Positions 49,146 through 59,803 of a stretch of DNA of 64,000 bases are shown here, piece after piece; positions within the stretch are counted from its first letter, which is position 1; every line of letters begins with the position of its first letter. The notes beneath the pieces were generated by a model. It worked only from the letters and a program-made list of their open reading frames with translations, searched no databases and was not told where the DNA came from. Source of the DNA: Anaeramoeba flamelloides. Taxonomy: Eukaryota; Metamonada; Anaeramoebidae. The position numbers were made by a program, and so were the translations under genes. Location: assembly GCA_027625915.1 (NCBI GenBank), contig JANTQA010000016.1:1741001-1805000 (forward strand), given 5' to 3'.

Positions 49146-50959
49146 CAAATTGGTGGACTAATACATACTTCGTCAAGGATTTTAGGTACGCGTAGGATTA
49201 TGTTAATACAAGTGCTTTCATTTCTTTTTGATCGAACGATTAAAAGGACCGAATATATTACAGATAAAAAATATGAAGAAGAAGAAAGACAAAGTAATGA
49301 TGAAGACGATCTAAGTGAACAAGAAGATGAAAATGGATTTTTAGATGAAGAAAAGCACGAGCATGACATCCAATTATTGTTTTCTCAGGGATCCAAAGAA
49401 TTTTGGAAAATATTAGTGAATTGGTTTTTCTTGTTTAGAGAAAATAATGTTTTCCATGAGTTGTTTTATAAAATCTTTGACTGTGTTGTGAAAATCCAAA
49501 ATGAAGAGGCGTTGAAGTGTATAATTAAAGAAAACAATTTTGTAGAGCGTCTAATAAAAGAGTATCATAAATCTAAAAAAAGGAATGAACCCATTCCCCC
49601 AAATGAATCCTATTTAATTTTGTTTGCGAATTTATTGCGATTACAAATCATTTTATTAGATCCAGACGTTTTTCTTCGTTCATATCTTGAAAATAACAAA
49701 TTGTGGATTGAATTTCAACATGAATTGTTAACAGAAACAGACAAAATTTTAGATTATATCGGATTTTCAAAGCCTCAATACTGTTCCAAAAATACAGATT
49801 TAGAAATCGATTACACAATTCAGGGTAATGATTTGGGTTCTGGCTGTAAGTATTTAAATCCTTCTTTTTTTTTTTTTTTTTTATCATTTTTTTTTTTTAA
49901 ATTTGATAATTACATAGGTGTGAAATGAACATCTCTATTTTTAAATGTTTCGATTCTAGATTTATAATAAACATTGGTGAGTATAAAATAAAAAAAATAA
50001 AAAAGTAATGTGTATTAAATATTTCATAGGTTATCAATTGATAAAAGTTCAAAAAATGAAATTTCCAGTTTTTCATAATATTTTTTTTTAATTACCATCC
50101 TTCAAATTTTCATTTTTCAATTTTTAGATCTAAATCATTTTTTCTAATGTCGCCAAATGTCTAAAATTTTTGTTTTGCTTTTTCAAATTATTTTTTTCAT
50201 TTTTTCTAATTTCATCAAACTTTTGATTTGAAAAAGTCAATTTAAAAAAAAATAATCTTATAAAATACCAATAAACATTAAAAAAAAATGAGGCTATCTA
50301 ATGTCTTTTGAAAATGAATTAAATTGATGTGCAAAAAATCTTGTTGTTTAACCTTTTTTCAGTGAAAATTCAGTAATAAAAAATCTACCTAATGCTCATT
50401 TCAAAAATTTTTGATTTAATTTTTTTCTGGTTTTGATTTTATTTGATTTCAATTTTTAAATATCAGGTTTTTATATATTTAGAATGATTTAAAAGTGAAT
50501 TAAAAACATATTTAATTATTTTTTGTTCTTGAATACAAAAGGATATTTTTTCTATTTATTATTTCTGATTAGACAGAATTTTTGAAATGAAGTTTAGTTT
50601 TTGAACTAACACTTTTATAATAGAATGTATTTTCTGTAAAGGTCAAATCTAAAAAAAACTTTCTCTTAAAAAAAAGTTAATTTTTTGACCCAAAATAATC
50701 CATGATATTTTGACAAAAAATTCGTTTTATTGTAAACATTACAAAAACTGGGATAATCTATTTTTTCAAAAATCTCTAATTTTAAAATTATAAATTCTTG
50801 TATTTTTCTTTCCTAAATTAAATAAATTTTTACTTTTTTTTTTTTTTTGCTTTTTAATTTACATTTATTAATTTAAATACAATAGATGCACAAAGATTAG
50901 GATTTTTTGAAATTGTTGAAGAAGTTGATGAATTTTTGGATAGTTCAGATCTAAATTAA
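36835..50959 (+). CDS. SAPS-domain protein, putative PP6 regulatory subunit, 5 exons
   Basis: SAPS proteins (yeast Sap155/190, animal PP6R) bind the Sit4/PP6 phosphatase catalytic subunit. Predicted exons are 36835-37135, 37274-37660, 43437-43763, 48571-49845 and 50886-50959 (787 aa). All four joins are phase 1 and together keep one frame. Donors are GTTTGA, GTAAGT, GTAAAT and GTAAGT; acceptors are TTAG, ATAG, ATAG and ATAG. Helical SAPS-like stretches: FHFESLFDILLTFNPLKMYE and VSNCLIKLISC (compare SAPS FSKV..LL..LLLRLITC), then SRILGTRRIMLIQVLSFLF, and VNWFFLFRENNVFHELFYKI followed by FDCVVKIQNEEAL (compare LFFKYEWNNFLH). KE-rich and poly-Asn inserts are present. The first exon (acidic, MFDEYGIDDDD) and its weak GTTTGA donor are the least certain. 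The family call rests on helical pattern, not strict motifs. Confidence 0.72.
39440..39809. mobile_element. long foldback element, arms about 155-165 bp
   Basis: 39440-39594 (ACACAAGTGTAAATAAGGAA ... AAATCGTTTGGCAAA) is almost exactly mirrored by 39645-39809 (TTTGCCAAACGATTTT ... TTTACTCTTGTGT), with a loop of about 50 nt. The high arm identity indicates recent origin. Non-coding. Confidence 0.9.
40144..40771. mobile_element. Tc1/mariner-like MITE (GTGCTCTTA family)
   Basis: TTATGTTTAAATAGAAGTGC then TCTTATATTTTGACCAAAAC on the left; the complement with few changes at 40715-40771 (CCAAAAGTTTTGGTCAAAAC, TGTAAGAGCACTCCGATTTA). Termini of this GACCAAAACTTTTG type are common in Tc1/mariner elements. 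628 bp with no transposase. Confidence 0.8.
41140..41440 (+). repeat. dispersed repeat (TCATTTATTT family), copy 1
   Basis: Shares ordered blocks with 62095-62400: ATGAAAAAATTGA..CTTGAAAAAATAAAA, ATCATTTATTT..TTGATCTTAT, TGGAAAATTTTT and TAATTCATCTAATTCTAGTT. Not seen to have inverted termini. Confidence 0.55.
42163..42839. mobile_element. CAGTCAAAGG-family MITE, copy 2
   Basis: The terminal repeats TTCAGTCAAAGGGGCCCA and TGGGCCCCTTTGACTGAA are a perfect inverted 18-bp pair. The body is homologous to 22484-23003. 677 bp, non-coding, within the 5.8 kb SAPS intron. Confidence 0.85.
44164..44327. mobile_element. short foldback MITE flanked by (TA)n
   Basis: CCCTTAGCACTCAAAATAAC on the left pairs with GACCACAAATGGTTCTAAGG-type sequence on the right (44305-44327). 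The arms continue inward for about 75 bp, including ATTTGGATTGTTATGAAAAG. The sequence runs directly into TATATA on the left and a 35-bp TA run (44330-44364) on the right. Confidence 0.8.
46020..48260 (-). mobile_element. LINE-like non-LTR retrotransposon remnant, interrupted
   Basis: On the minus strand 48240-47908 encodes a thumb/connection-like segment (SRIQLFKVVILPQVLYRLEI, then FNLTNFDIND), typical of the region after the LINE reverse transcriptase core. 46360-46230 encodes WRKALNSKMCQCC and DDVDHFIWEVRNTRK, a C-terminal zinc-knuckle-like segment. The two parts lie on either side of the 46611-47827 element and are collinear as one LINE C terminus. Stops and frame changes make it non-functional. 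Confidence 0.6.
46611..47827 (+). mobile_element. TCGCGA-family non-autonomous element, copy 2
   Basis: Ends ATTTTGATGATATCTATGC and ATATGTTATCATCAAAACAT. Both subterminal regions hold multiple AATCGCGATA-type motifs (46650-46750 and 47690-47790), spaced about 15-30 bp apart. 1,217 bp, no coding capacity. It is inserted in a LINE remnant. Confidence 0.8.
49846..50885 (+). other. 1.0 kb last intron of the SAPS gene
   Basis: Strong donor GGCT|GTAAGTAT and acceptor AATACAATAG. The terminal exon encodes AQRLGFFEIVEEVDEFLDSS and ends DLN-stop. The intron is AT-rich with no element recognised. Confidence 0.7.
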
Positions 50960-52407
50960 GGGTATTGTTCGGCAGATGAAATATAATTTATTGATGGTGT
51001 TTTCTTGGTTTTCAAAAGATAGTAATAATAATAATACGTTTAATAAAATAATAATAATAATAATAAAGGAAAATGGAGAAGTAATTGTTATTTATTTTTA
51101 ATTTTAAAAAAACCTTTTTTATAGTTTAACACATATTGTTTTTTTTTATTTTTATATCTATTATGGTTCTTTTTGGAAAATAAAAACAATGTTTTTTTTT
51201 TTATTTATTTATTAAAGTGGAAATTACGCTCTTGTATTTTTACTTAAATTTCTTTCAAAAAAAATTTTTTTTTTTCAAAATAATTGAATTTATAATAAGA
51301 ATTATTTATTGAATAAGACAGAAATTTTTGATTTTTTAGATGCTTAGGGCGGTATCGGGTGTTATTTTGGGATAGTAATTAACCAACGGTTGGTATGTAT
51401 GTAACATAGTAGATGGTTTAATTATAAATTTTATTACATATTCTTTTTTTATTTTTCTTTTTGAATTTTTGAATTGTAGGGAATTAAATTAAAAACTTTT
51501 CCAAAAAAAACTGTGTTACTGATTTTTAATACTTTTTAGGTTGCTATATCCATATATTTTTACATAATTAGAGTGTGTTGTAATTGAAGTTAAATCTCCT
51601 TAGTGCTACATTACTATAATGGATCTAAAAAATCCACTATAAATTTTATTGAGGAAGGAAAAATTGTATTTTTTACTAATGATATCAGAATTAAAAATTT
51701 TTATGTTGGGTTTTTTTTTATTATTTACTTTTTAAATTTCTAGATTGAAACAAGAAATAATAGTATTCCAGTATTTTAAATTCGATGTTTAGATCCTCCA
51801 ACAGTAAATATTTTTTTAATTTTTTAATTTCAAAGATTAGCTCAATAATCATCAACATAAATTCGTAAAGATTGTTTATTGTATATTTCATATCTTTGAA
51901 GTTGGTTTTATTTCCACTTAATATAAAAAATGTGAATATAAAATTGTAAAAATACTATTTTTGTTATTATTAATATTGAAGAAGTGTAAAGTACATTATA
52001 GATGTTCTTTTAATTGGGTTTTATTAAAGGGTGTTTATGTGTAAAATTTTAGATTTCGCTGTTATCTATGGGGGGGGGTATCCAGAGAATTCTCATTTAA
52101 TTGTTTTTTAACCCAAGTAGATATTTTTTTTTTTTTTAAAAAAAAATTGAGTTTTATAGAACTTTGTTAGAGTTTGGAAAATACAATTTTTTATTCTTGT
52201 TTTTTTGATTGATTGGATAATTTTTTGAACATGAAGAATTTGGTTAGTCATCATTTGAATGAGTGGGTTATAATTTTAGAAAATTTTTAATTCATAAAAA
52301 AAAAAGATTTAATTTTAGATATTGGTAATTACACAACAATTTTCCTAATAATAATAATTAAAAATATTTTCTTGTATTTTTTTGTATCTGGTATATTTTT
52401 TTTTTTT

Positions 52408-52412
<5 letters not shown>
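50960..52412. other. intergenic, 3' of the SAPS gene
   Basis: An (AATA)n/(TAA)n stretch lies just after the stop (51024-51066). A dispersed repeat copy is at 51640-51865 and a G9 run at 52070-52078. No gene seen. Confidence 0.5.
51640..51865 (+). repeat. dispersed repeat, copy 2 (TTACTAATGAT family)
   Basis: Same block order as 26300-26540: TTTTTTACTAATGAT, AATAATAGTATTCC, then TTTAATTTCAAAGATTAGCT. Confidence 0.6.
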
Positions 52413-52440
<28 letters not shown>

Positions 52441-53488
52441 CCTTTGGTACCCCGGATTTGTCTAGATTTCATAAAGTTTAAAAGAAAGAATTTTCTTTGA
52501 TAATTTGATATACCAAGATATTTCTTTTACATGTTTGTCTTTAATCAAGATTTAAATTATAATAAAAAGTCAAAATAATTCAAATATAAAGAAGGTATGT
52601 GAGTTTTTGTCTTATGTGTTTTTGTGTGTGTTTATCAAAAAAAAATGATAATTTTTCATTTTTACATTTTGTTTAAAGATTTTTATTTTTTTTTTTTTTT
52701 AAATGTTTAAATTAGAAATTTTATTACTTTAATAATAATTAAACCCCCAAAACATTGATTTACTAATAATAAAAATCATATTCCGTTGTTAATTTTATGA
52801 TAAAAAAATAAAAAAATTCATTACAGAGAAATTTTCATTTTTGTTTTAGATAAATTTTTTATCAATATTAAATCAAAAGAAAAATGAAATTTATTTCTTT
52901 AAAACAAAATTAAAATTTTTAATATGAATAATCTCCCAGAATTTTTATTTAAATAATAGAAAATACTCACAAAAGAAAAAAAATGTATAATGATTATATT
53001 TATTACATTCGAATTAAACAAGTAAAAGCAATTGAAATAGATAAAGTAATATGTACCAAATTTAAAAAAATTAATATAAAAAAAAAATAATAACTCTTAA
53101 ATATGATTCAAAAATAATAGAATAATCTTCAAAACCAGATTTTTAAATTCAATTTTTTTATATTTATAAATATGTTGATAATCTATTGTAAATTTTGACT
53201 TTTTCAATCTCAATTAATCCAGATCTTGGAAAATATTTTTTGATCTTTTTTCTTTTGTCCAATAATATTGATTATTTTATGTCTAGATTTTAAAAAGTCA
53301 TAAATTAAAAAAAAAGTAAAAGTTAAAAAAAAAAAATTATTAATCTGACTCCAACTGTTGGCCAAATAGTTTAAATTTTTAAAAATTCTTGTTGAAAAAA
53401 TTTTTAAATTTTACAATGAAAAAAAATATTAGTTTATTTTTTAAATTTTATTTTAAATTTTTTTTTTTATTTTTAAATTATTTAGAAT

Positions 53489-53533
<45 letters not shown>

Positions 53534-53985
53534 ATTAGATATTAATCAAAAGATGAAACAAATTTTATACATGATTTCTAAATATCTTTTGAAATGAATA
53601 AATTAATTTAATCGGGTGTTTTGAGCAATTTTGGAGTACAAAGGGTCCCAAAAAAATTCCAGCAACGTATTTTGTGTTTTAGTAATTAAAATTAAGTAGT
53701 TTTTGATGTTTAGACAAAACTTTCAATATATATATTTGATAAATTTTAGAAGGAAAAATAAAATCACAAGAACCAAGAAAATTTTTCAAAATGTTGAAAA
53801 TTTTTATTCAAGTTATTTTTCAAAATATGTAATTATATAATTTTTTATTATAAATGTTTGCTTTCTAAGATGATTTTTTTAAAATCCTATATCTTTTAAT
53901 GTTTTGATAACAATTCAAATTAAAATTTTTGTTTCAAAGGCAATTAGTATATTTGGGGTTCTAAGGGGTATATATATATATATAT
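52413..53985. mobile_element. (TA)n-ended element, copy 1
   Basis: It begins after a TA run (52413-52440) with CCTTTGGTACCCCGGATTTG and ends with TTTGGGGTTCTAAGGGG directly before another TA run (53969-53985). The inverted ends share the CC(C/T)TTAG(A/C)ACCCC pattern seen at 44164 and 58795. The first ~550 bp aligns with 58795-59350. An internal TA run at 53492-53531 may mark a nested end. Confidence 0.65.
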
Positions 53986-56886
53986 TTCTTAGAAATTTGC
54001 ATTTTAGATATTAGTAAATTAAAAATTTTTCATTTTTTTTTTTTTTTTCAAATTTCCCAAGAATCTAGAACTTGAGGACTGTGTTTTCAGGTGAAAAGGG
54101 TGAAATGTTTTTTTTTTTATTGTTGGGCAGAGGTGATTCAACAAAATTACCTCATGTTTGCGGGAAACTCTAAAATTGTATTTAGGGTTTTTTTATCTTA
54201 ACTGTGATGTAGGTAGGATTACAGTTCAAAGGATATCTTTTGTTTAAAAATGAAAAGAATAAATTATTTCTAAACAAATATAGGAAAAAGAGAAAGAAAA
54301 GCAAGAAATGAAAGAGTCAAAAAAATAATAGAAAAAAGAAAAAACTTCAGTGAAAAGTTTTTTTTGTGCCCCAGGTGTTGAATGGGTTGGTGGTTGTTTC
54401 CTTTTATGTCGTTTTTTTGGATCGCCCCCATAGGTTGTTTAATAAAGAGTTCTAAATATTTCAACAACTATAGATCAAATGAAATAGGCTGCTTTATTAA
54501 GTTTTGGTTTAGAACTTTATAGATGGATTGAATCTATAAAGTTCTGGTTTTTAAGAATAAGATTAGGTTTTCGAAATTTTCTTTTCAGTTGCTTTACTTT
54601 TTTTTTTTTTTTTTCAAGTTTCCCAAATCTTGTTTTCGCAAAATCCCAGTACAAGATACCGGCTCGACAGTAAAAACCCAGTCCAAGTAACGACTCGACA
54701 GATAGTAGGGAAAGTTCAATTCGGTTCACTTTGGTTGGTTTCAGATCACATTCTTTGGATTCAGTTCTTTTCAGTTGCATAAGTCCTCGTCGAAGATCTG
54801 ATCATGAAAAAGTTTGGTTGGGTTAGTCATGACCAGGTCAACCAATTCTTATAATGATTTTTTATTCCTTTTACCTTTCCCAAACACAAAAAAAAAAAAA
54901 AAAAAAAAAAAGGAGAAGAAACCTAAGGAACCCAAGTAACTTAAGAGGGAAATTTGGAAAGGGTAAAAAGTCTAAAAAATCAAAAAGGTGAAATGTTGTA
55001 TAAAATCGCACTTGAAAAGGTTCTGTAATCCATGTAACATTTCTCCAAGGGGAATTTCTTTGAGAAAAAATGTGAATTTTTCACAATTTAAAGAATTGTT
55101 ACAATTTTTCGCTTGTTTGATTGCCAAATTCTGATTTTAATATTTTAGAATTCCCATTTCAGCTTTCAGAACTCGCACTGTTTTCTTGGGCTGTTCGAGA
55201 TATTTTTTACAATTTTTTTTACAAGTTTGAAATGTTCTCAAATTTGAAATGCACTTGAAAATCACCAAAAACCATTTTTTGTTATTATTTTTTTTTTTAT
55301 TTTCAATTTTCCTTTTCATTGAAAAACTAAGAAAAACATTCAACGTGAAAAGGTAAAAATGACAAAAAAAGTTTTTTTTTTTTTTGTCCAATTTCCTCGG
55401 TGTGAAAATTTTTTTTGAGAAGCGGGTGTGAAATAGCCCAATTGCTCAGTCCCCCCAAGGGTGCCAATATATTTTTATTTCACTATCCCATATTTCAATT
55501 CCAGTGGTTTTTTGGTGTTGCTACTCCCTTAAGAATTAAAAAATATTATCACCTTAAACCATTTGAATTTAAAATACTAGTATTAACATTTAAATCATGT
55601 TTAAAAAAATGGGTGTGTAATGGTGATGGTGTTATTAGGAAAGGTTAGTAAGTAGAGTCGAATAATTCTTTAAAATTAAAAATCTTCTGGAAAAATGACA
55701 AAATGAGTTGATGTTTCTTTGACCATCACTAGTAAAAAATTTAAGTCACTTTTTCATTTTCTCCTTTTTGATTCTTCGGTTTCAAGAAATAAATTGACAT
55801 TTTAATCTCATTTATTAACTTGTACCTTTTGATTGGACACATTTTTTTTTATTCAATGAAGTTAAAAACCAAAAAGTGATGAAATCAATAGTTAAAAAAT
55901 ATAATCTTTAAAAAAAAAAAAATTAATTAAGGGTAAAATTTTATAAGAGTCTTAACCAAAATAAAATTAATAAAAATTGAAACAACTGTGTTCTCTCTTT
56001 AAATTTTTCTTTTTGATTTCTTTGTCATTGTTAGATATGCTTAATTTTTCTCAATTTATAAAAAAAGTTAACTAATTTTTCATAAAAATTTTTGGAGATC
56101 AAAAAAAATACTTTTTGTGTCTTGTTGAAAAAAATTCAAGTTCATTAAATTGAAACGGTACTTTACAATAAGGTTATTGTCTTGTATTGAAAGTGATGAA
56201 AATAATTTTTTAAAAAGTTAGCTTCAGAAGAAAAAAACTTGTGAATCGATTTATTAAGATTTAATTTCGATTGTAGTAATCTCTTCAAAATTCACTGAAT
56301 GGTGTTATTGAATCTGAAATTCTCTCATTTATAGAACCCTCAAAAAAGTTCTATCAAATAAAAATCGATTAAAACAAGAAAAATTTCGAAATAAATAATT
56401 TACAATTGGCAATTTGAAAAAAGGTTGATATTTTGAATTCAACCAAAAAAGATACTTTTGGTGTAAATATCAAAAAAAAACAAATAATAAATTAATTACG
56501 ATTCTCAGAAAATTTGTTAAACAAAGATATTAATAATTTGCCTTTTGGTAAATGAACAAATATGAGGTATTATTCTATTTTCAATTTCAGAGAACATTTT
56601 ATCAAAAGCAACTTTTGATCAAAAAACATGAAGAAAACAAATAGAATGAAAACAAACGGAATAACACATAACACAGCCATTTTAAGTTATATTGATTTCA
56701 AGTAACGGTTTTCTTCCGAAAAATTATAAAAACAAATATATTTTCAACTTTGACAATTCCAATAAGAAAAATACCTCAAAAACATAAACCCAAACCATAG
56801 CGTTCACCATTAAAAGCGCTTTATTTTTCCTGAAATATAAAACATTTTTTTTTTGATTACTCCAAATCCATAAATTCTTTTTTATA
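53986..56886. other. intergenic, no assigned gene
   Basis: Slightly less AT-rich between 54100 and 55650. A 14-bp hairpin (AGAACTTTATAGAT and complement, 54511-54547) is present. 55415-55640 on the + strand is open after a possible acceptor (TTCCAG at about 55503) and ends before GTTAGT, encoding WFFGVATPLRIKKYYHLKPF. No family was recognised. Confidence 0.4.
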
Positions 56887-58351
56887 ATGTTTACGGGTCA
56901 AAAAGGTACAATTCTTGGATTAAAGTCAACTTTGCCTGTACCACTTTTTAGTCGTGGTTCGGAAAGTCCAAATAAAATGGAAGAATGCACACCACAAAAA
57001 ATATTACAACCAATTAAACCCAATAAAATCTTTTACCAAAACGAAAGAATTTTTTTCGAAAAATTCAACAAGAATAAAAGAAAAAGCAATGTAAGTTTCA
57101 CTGTTGCCATTTTCTTTTGATTTTATAAGTTTATTTTAGTTTTTCTGATCAAAATGAGGATGTAATATTTTAAAAGTTTACGTTATTAATTATGAATTTT
57201 TTTTTTTATTTTTTTGATCTCTCTGGTAATTTTTTTACATTGAAAAGGAATACTCCCCAAGAAAAAGACAGCTGGTCAGCCGCTGTATTATCTCCGATGA
57301 AGAGAACCACCCCGATACCCAGAATTTAGTTTCACCAAACAAGCTACGAAGGACGTCGATTACCAAACGAAACAATTCTAAGAAAAGGAATGCACTAAGG
57401 CAGAGATACCACATCTTACAAGATATCAACACAACGAAAAACTCGAAGAAAGAAGTTGAAAAGTATGTCCGTCAAATGAATTTGACAAACAAATTTGGTG
57501 AAAACGAAAAACATGTAAAAAAAAAACGAAAAACAAAAAAAAAGAAAAAAAGTAAAATGGAACAATTAATATTTGAATTACAACAAGAAGAAAACTACAA
57601 AGAAGAAGAAAACAAAGCAAAGAAACAAACAGAAGAAACATCACAAGAAAAGGAAAACTCAAGCCATTCTATGAAGAGAATATTTGGGCGAATTCGAACG
57701 ATGAACAATTCAAACAATCTTCTTTCTGGGTTTAAAAAAAAAAAGCACCGTAAAATCCACAGAAATAAACAAAAAAAAACAAAAACAAAAAACAAAAGGA
57801 GATATTTCAAAACCTTCGATAAAAAAAATACAAAGCTTAGACGGAGCAAAAACTTAAAAGCCCAAAAAAACAAGCTCAACTTTAATTTACAAACTTTGAA
57901 AGAAATAAAAATCCCCAAAACACGGCACGAAAAAGAAAAAATACAAAAAGAAATATCAAAGTATTTCCCCACTTTTAAAGACGTACTTGGTTCGGAAGTA
58001 GGGCTATATTATTTCCACAAATTTTTAAAAAGTCAATACTGCTCAGAAAATCTCAAATTTTACCAAGCCGTAAACAGGTATAAGCAGATCGAAGATCCCA
58101 AAAAAAGATCAAGAAAAGCCTTCAAAATCTTTAACACCTTTGTAAAGACATCATCGAAACACGAAATCAATATCCAATATGAAAACCGATTTGAAATACA
58201 AGAAAATATCAAAAAAGAACATTTCCCACCATCTCTTTACAATGGCGCACAGAAACAAATCTACCATCTCATGAGCAACGACTCTTTCTTGCATTTTTTT
58301 AACCACCCCATTTCAATTTATATGCTAAATGAATTAAAATCACACAATTAG
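56887..58351 (+). CDS. RGS-domain protein, 2 exons
   Basis: Exons 56887-57090 and 57248-58351 give 435 aa. The start is the ATG of MFTGQKGTIL. The donor AAT|GTAAGT and acceptor GAAAAG|GAATAC (157-nt intron, phase 0) keep the frame. The N-terminal 300 residues are basic, Lys/Glu/Asn-rich and probably disordered. The C-terminal RGS domain (about 305-430) shows FKDVLGSEVGLYYFHKFLKS, CSENLKFYQAVNRYKQI, EINIQYENRFEIQENI, GAQKQIYHLMSNDSFLHFF. RGS domains accelerate GTP hydrolysis on heterotrimeric G alpha subunits. No second catalytic or membrane domain is seen. Confidence 0.88.
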
Positions 58352-58754
58352 AAATTTAAACCACATGCATTGATAATTGATAATTTATTTTTTCATATCT
58401 TGATCAAACTGATGGGCAACCTCCCTTTTTGCTCTTTCTCCATGTTTGAATTCATCATTGATAAAATATTTTTATACAAAAGTTAATTATTGTTTTTTTC
58501 TTCTCACCAATCAATCTTTGATCAGGTTGGATTGGGGGTTTTCAACTAAAAATCAAAAGATCTTGCTATTTTAAAAAGAAATATTTTTTGAAAATGTTGT
58601 AGATAAAAAAAAATAAAAATCACTTGAAAATAATTTATCATCACCGTTGGATCTGTTCGTTAACATATTGTCATGTCATTTCATAACCTTTGTATAGTTA
58701 ACACCCTGTGCCGAAGTGGAAAACCATTGGATACACTAATAGTTACCACGTTTG

Positions 58755-58797
<43 letters not shown>

Positions 58798-59803
58798 GTA
58801 GCACCCCGTATTTTCCTAAATTTCATCTAGTTTAAAATAAAAGATTTAAAATGATATTGATGTACTAATATTTTTATTTTCTTATTTGCCTTTAATCCAA
58901 TTTGAATTATAAAAAAAAAGTCAAAATAGTTCAAACATCATGTTAGTTAAGTAAATGTATTTTTTTTTTGATATTAGAAAATAATAATAATTATTCATTT
59001 TTACATTTTTTTAATTCATTTTTATTTTATTATTATTTTTTAAATACGAAATTTTATTACAATTAATAGCAATTCAAAACTCAAAACATTGGTTTATTAA
59101 CAATAAATATTTAACAGTTTTGTTAATTTTATGATTAAATCAATAAAAAAATATATAAATGACAAATTTTCATTTTTTTTTTAGATATAATTTTTAATAA
59201 ATATTAAATCAAGAGAAAAATAAAATTTATCACCTAAGGCCAAAATAAAAAGTTTTCTCTGAATAATTTTCTAAAACTATCATTTAAACAATAGAAAATA
59301 CATGAACAACAAACAAACAAGAAAAAAATAATAAAATAATTTTTATAAATAATATTTACTAATCAAATTAAAAAAACCAAATTTTCAAAAAAAAACAATC
59401 TATTTACATTTAGTCTGTAAGTTTTTCGTTTTACAAAAAAAAAGTCCTCGATTTTTAACACTAGTTATTATTTCTATTAAAAAGAATTTGAAAAAAAAAA
59501 TTTCCTGGTTTCTAAACTCTTTGAAATTTTAAGGATTTTGGAATTTACAGTAAATTTAAATTTACCAGCAATATGTTCTAAAAAAAAATAAAATACAATA
59601 AAAAATATAACAAAACAAAAAATTAAAAGTTTAGGATGTATGATTAATCAAAAGTCTATTAATTATTAAAAGTTTTCACAAAAAAAAGATTTTAAGTTTC
59701 TGTAATTAAAATTGAAAATTTAAATTGATTTTGCCTGATTGTTTTGTGTCTAAATCTAAATAACAATAAATTTTGTGATTTTAGATCAGTCAACAAATCG
59801 GGT
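58352..59803. other. intergenic between RGS and eS8 genes (convergent)
   Basis: The RGS and eS8 genes converge here. It holds a 36-bp TA run (58759-58794) followed by a (TA)n-ended element copy. No gene seen. Confidence 0.6.
58795..59350. mobile_element. (TA)n-ended element, copy 2 (one end)
   Basis: Starts at the edge of a TA run with CCCGTAGCACCCCGTATTTT. Homologous to 52441-52985 through ordered blocks such as ATTATAA..AAAAGTCAAAATA, TTCATTTTTACATTTT and TTGTTAATTTTATGAT. The opposite terminus was not found before the eS8 3' end, so it is probably truncated. Confidence 0.65.

Noticed and set aside
54511-54547. 14-bp hairpin considered as a terminator or RNA gene
   Set aside because: No neighbouring transcript or RNA-family features; isolated small hairpins are expected in such AT-rich DNA.
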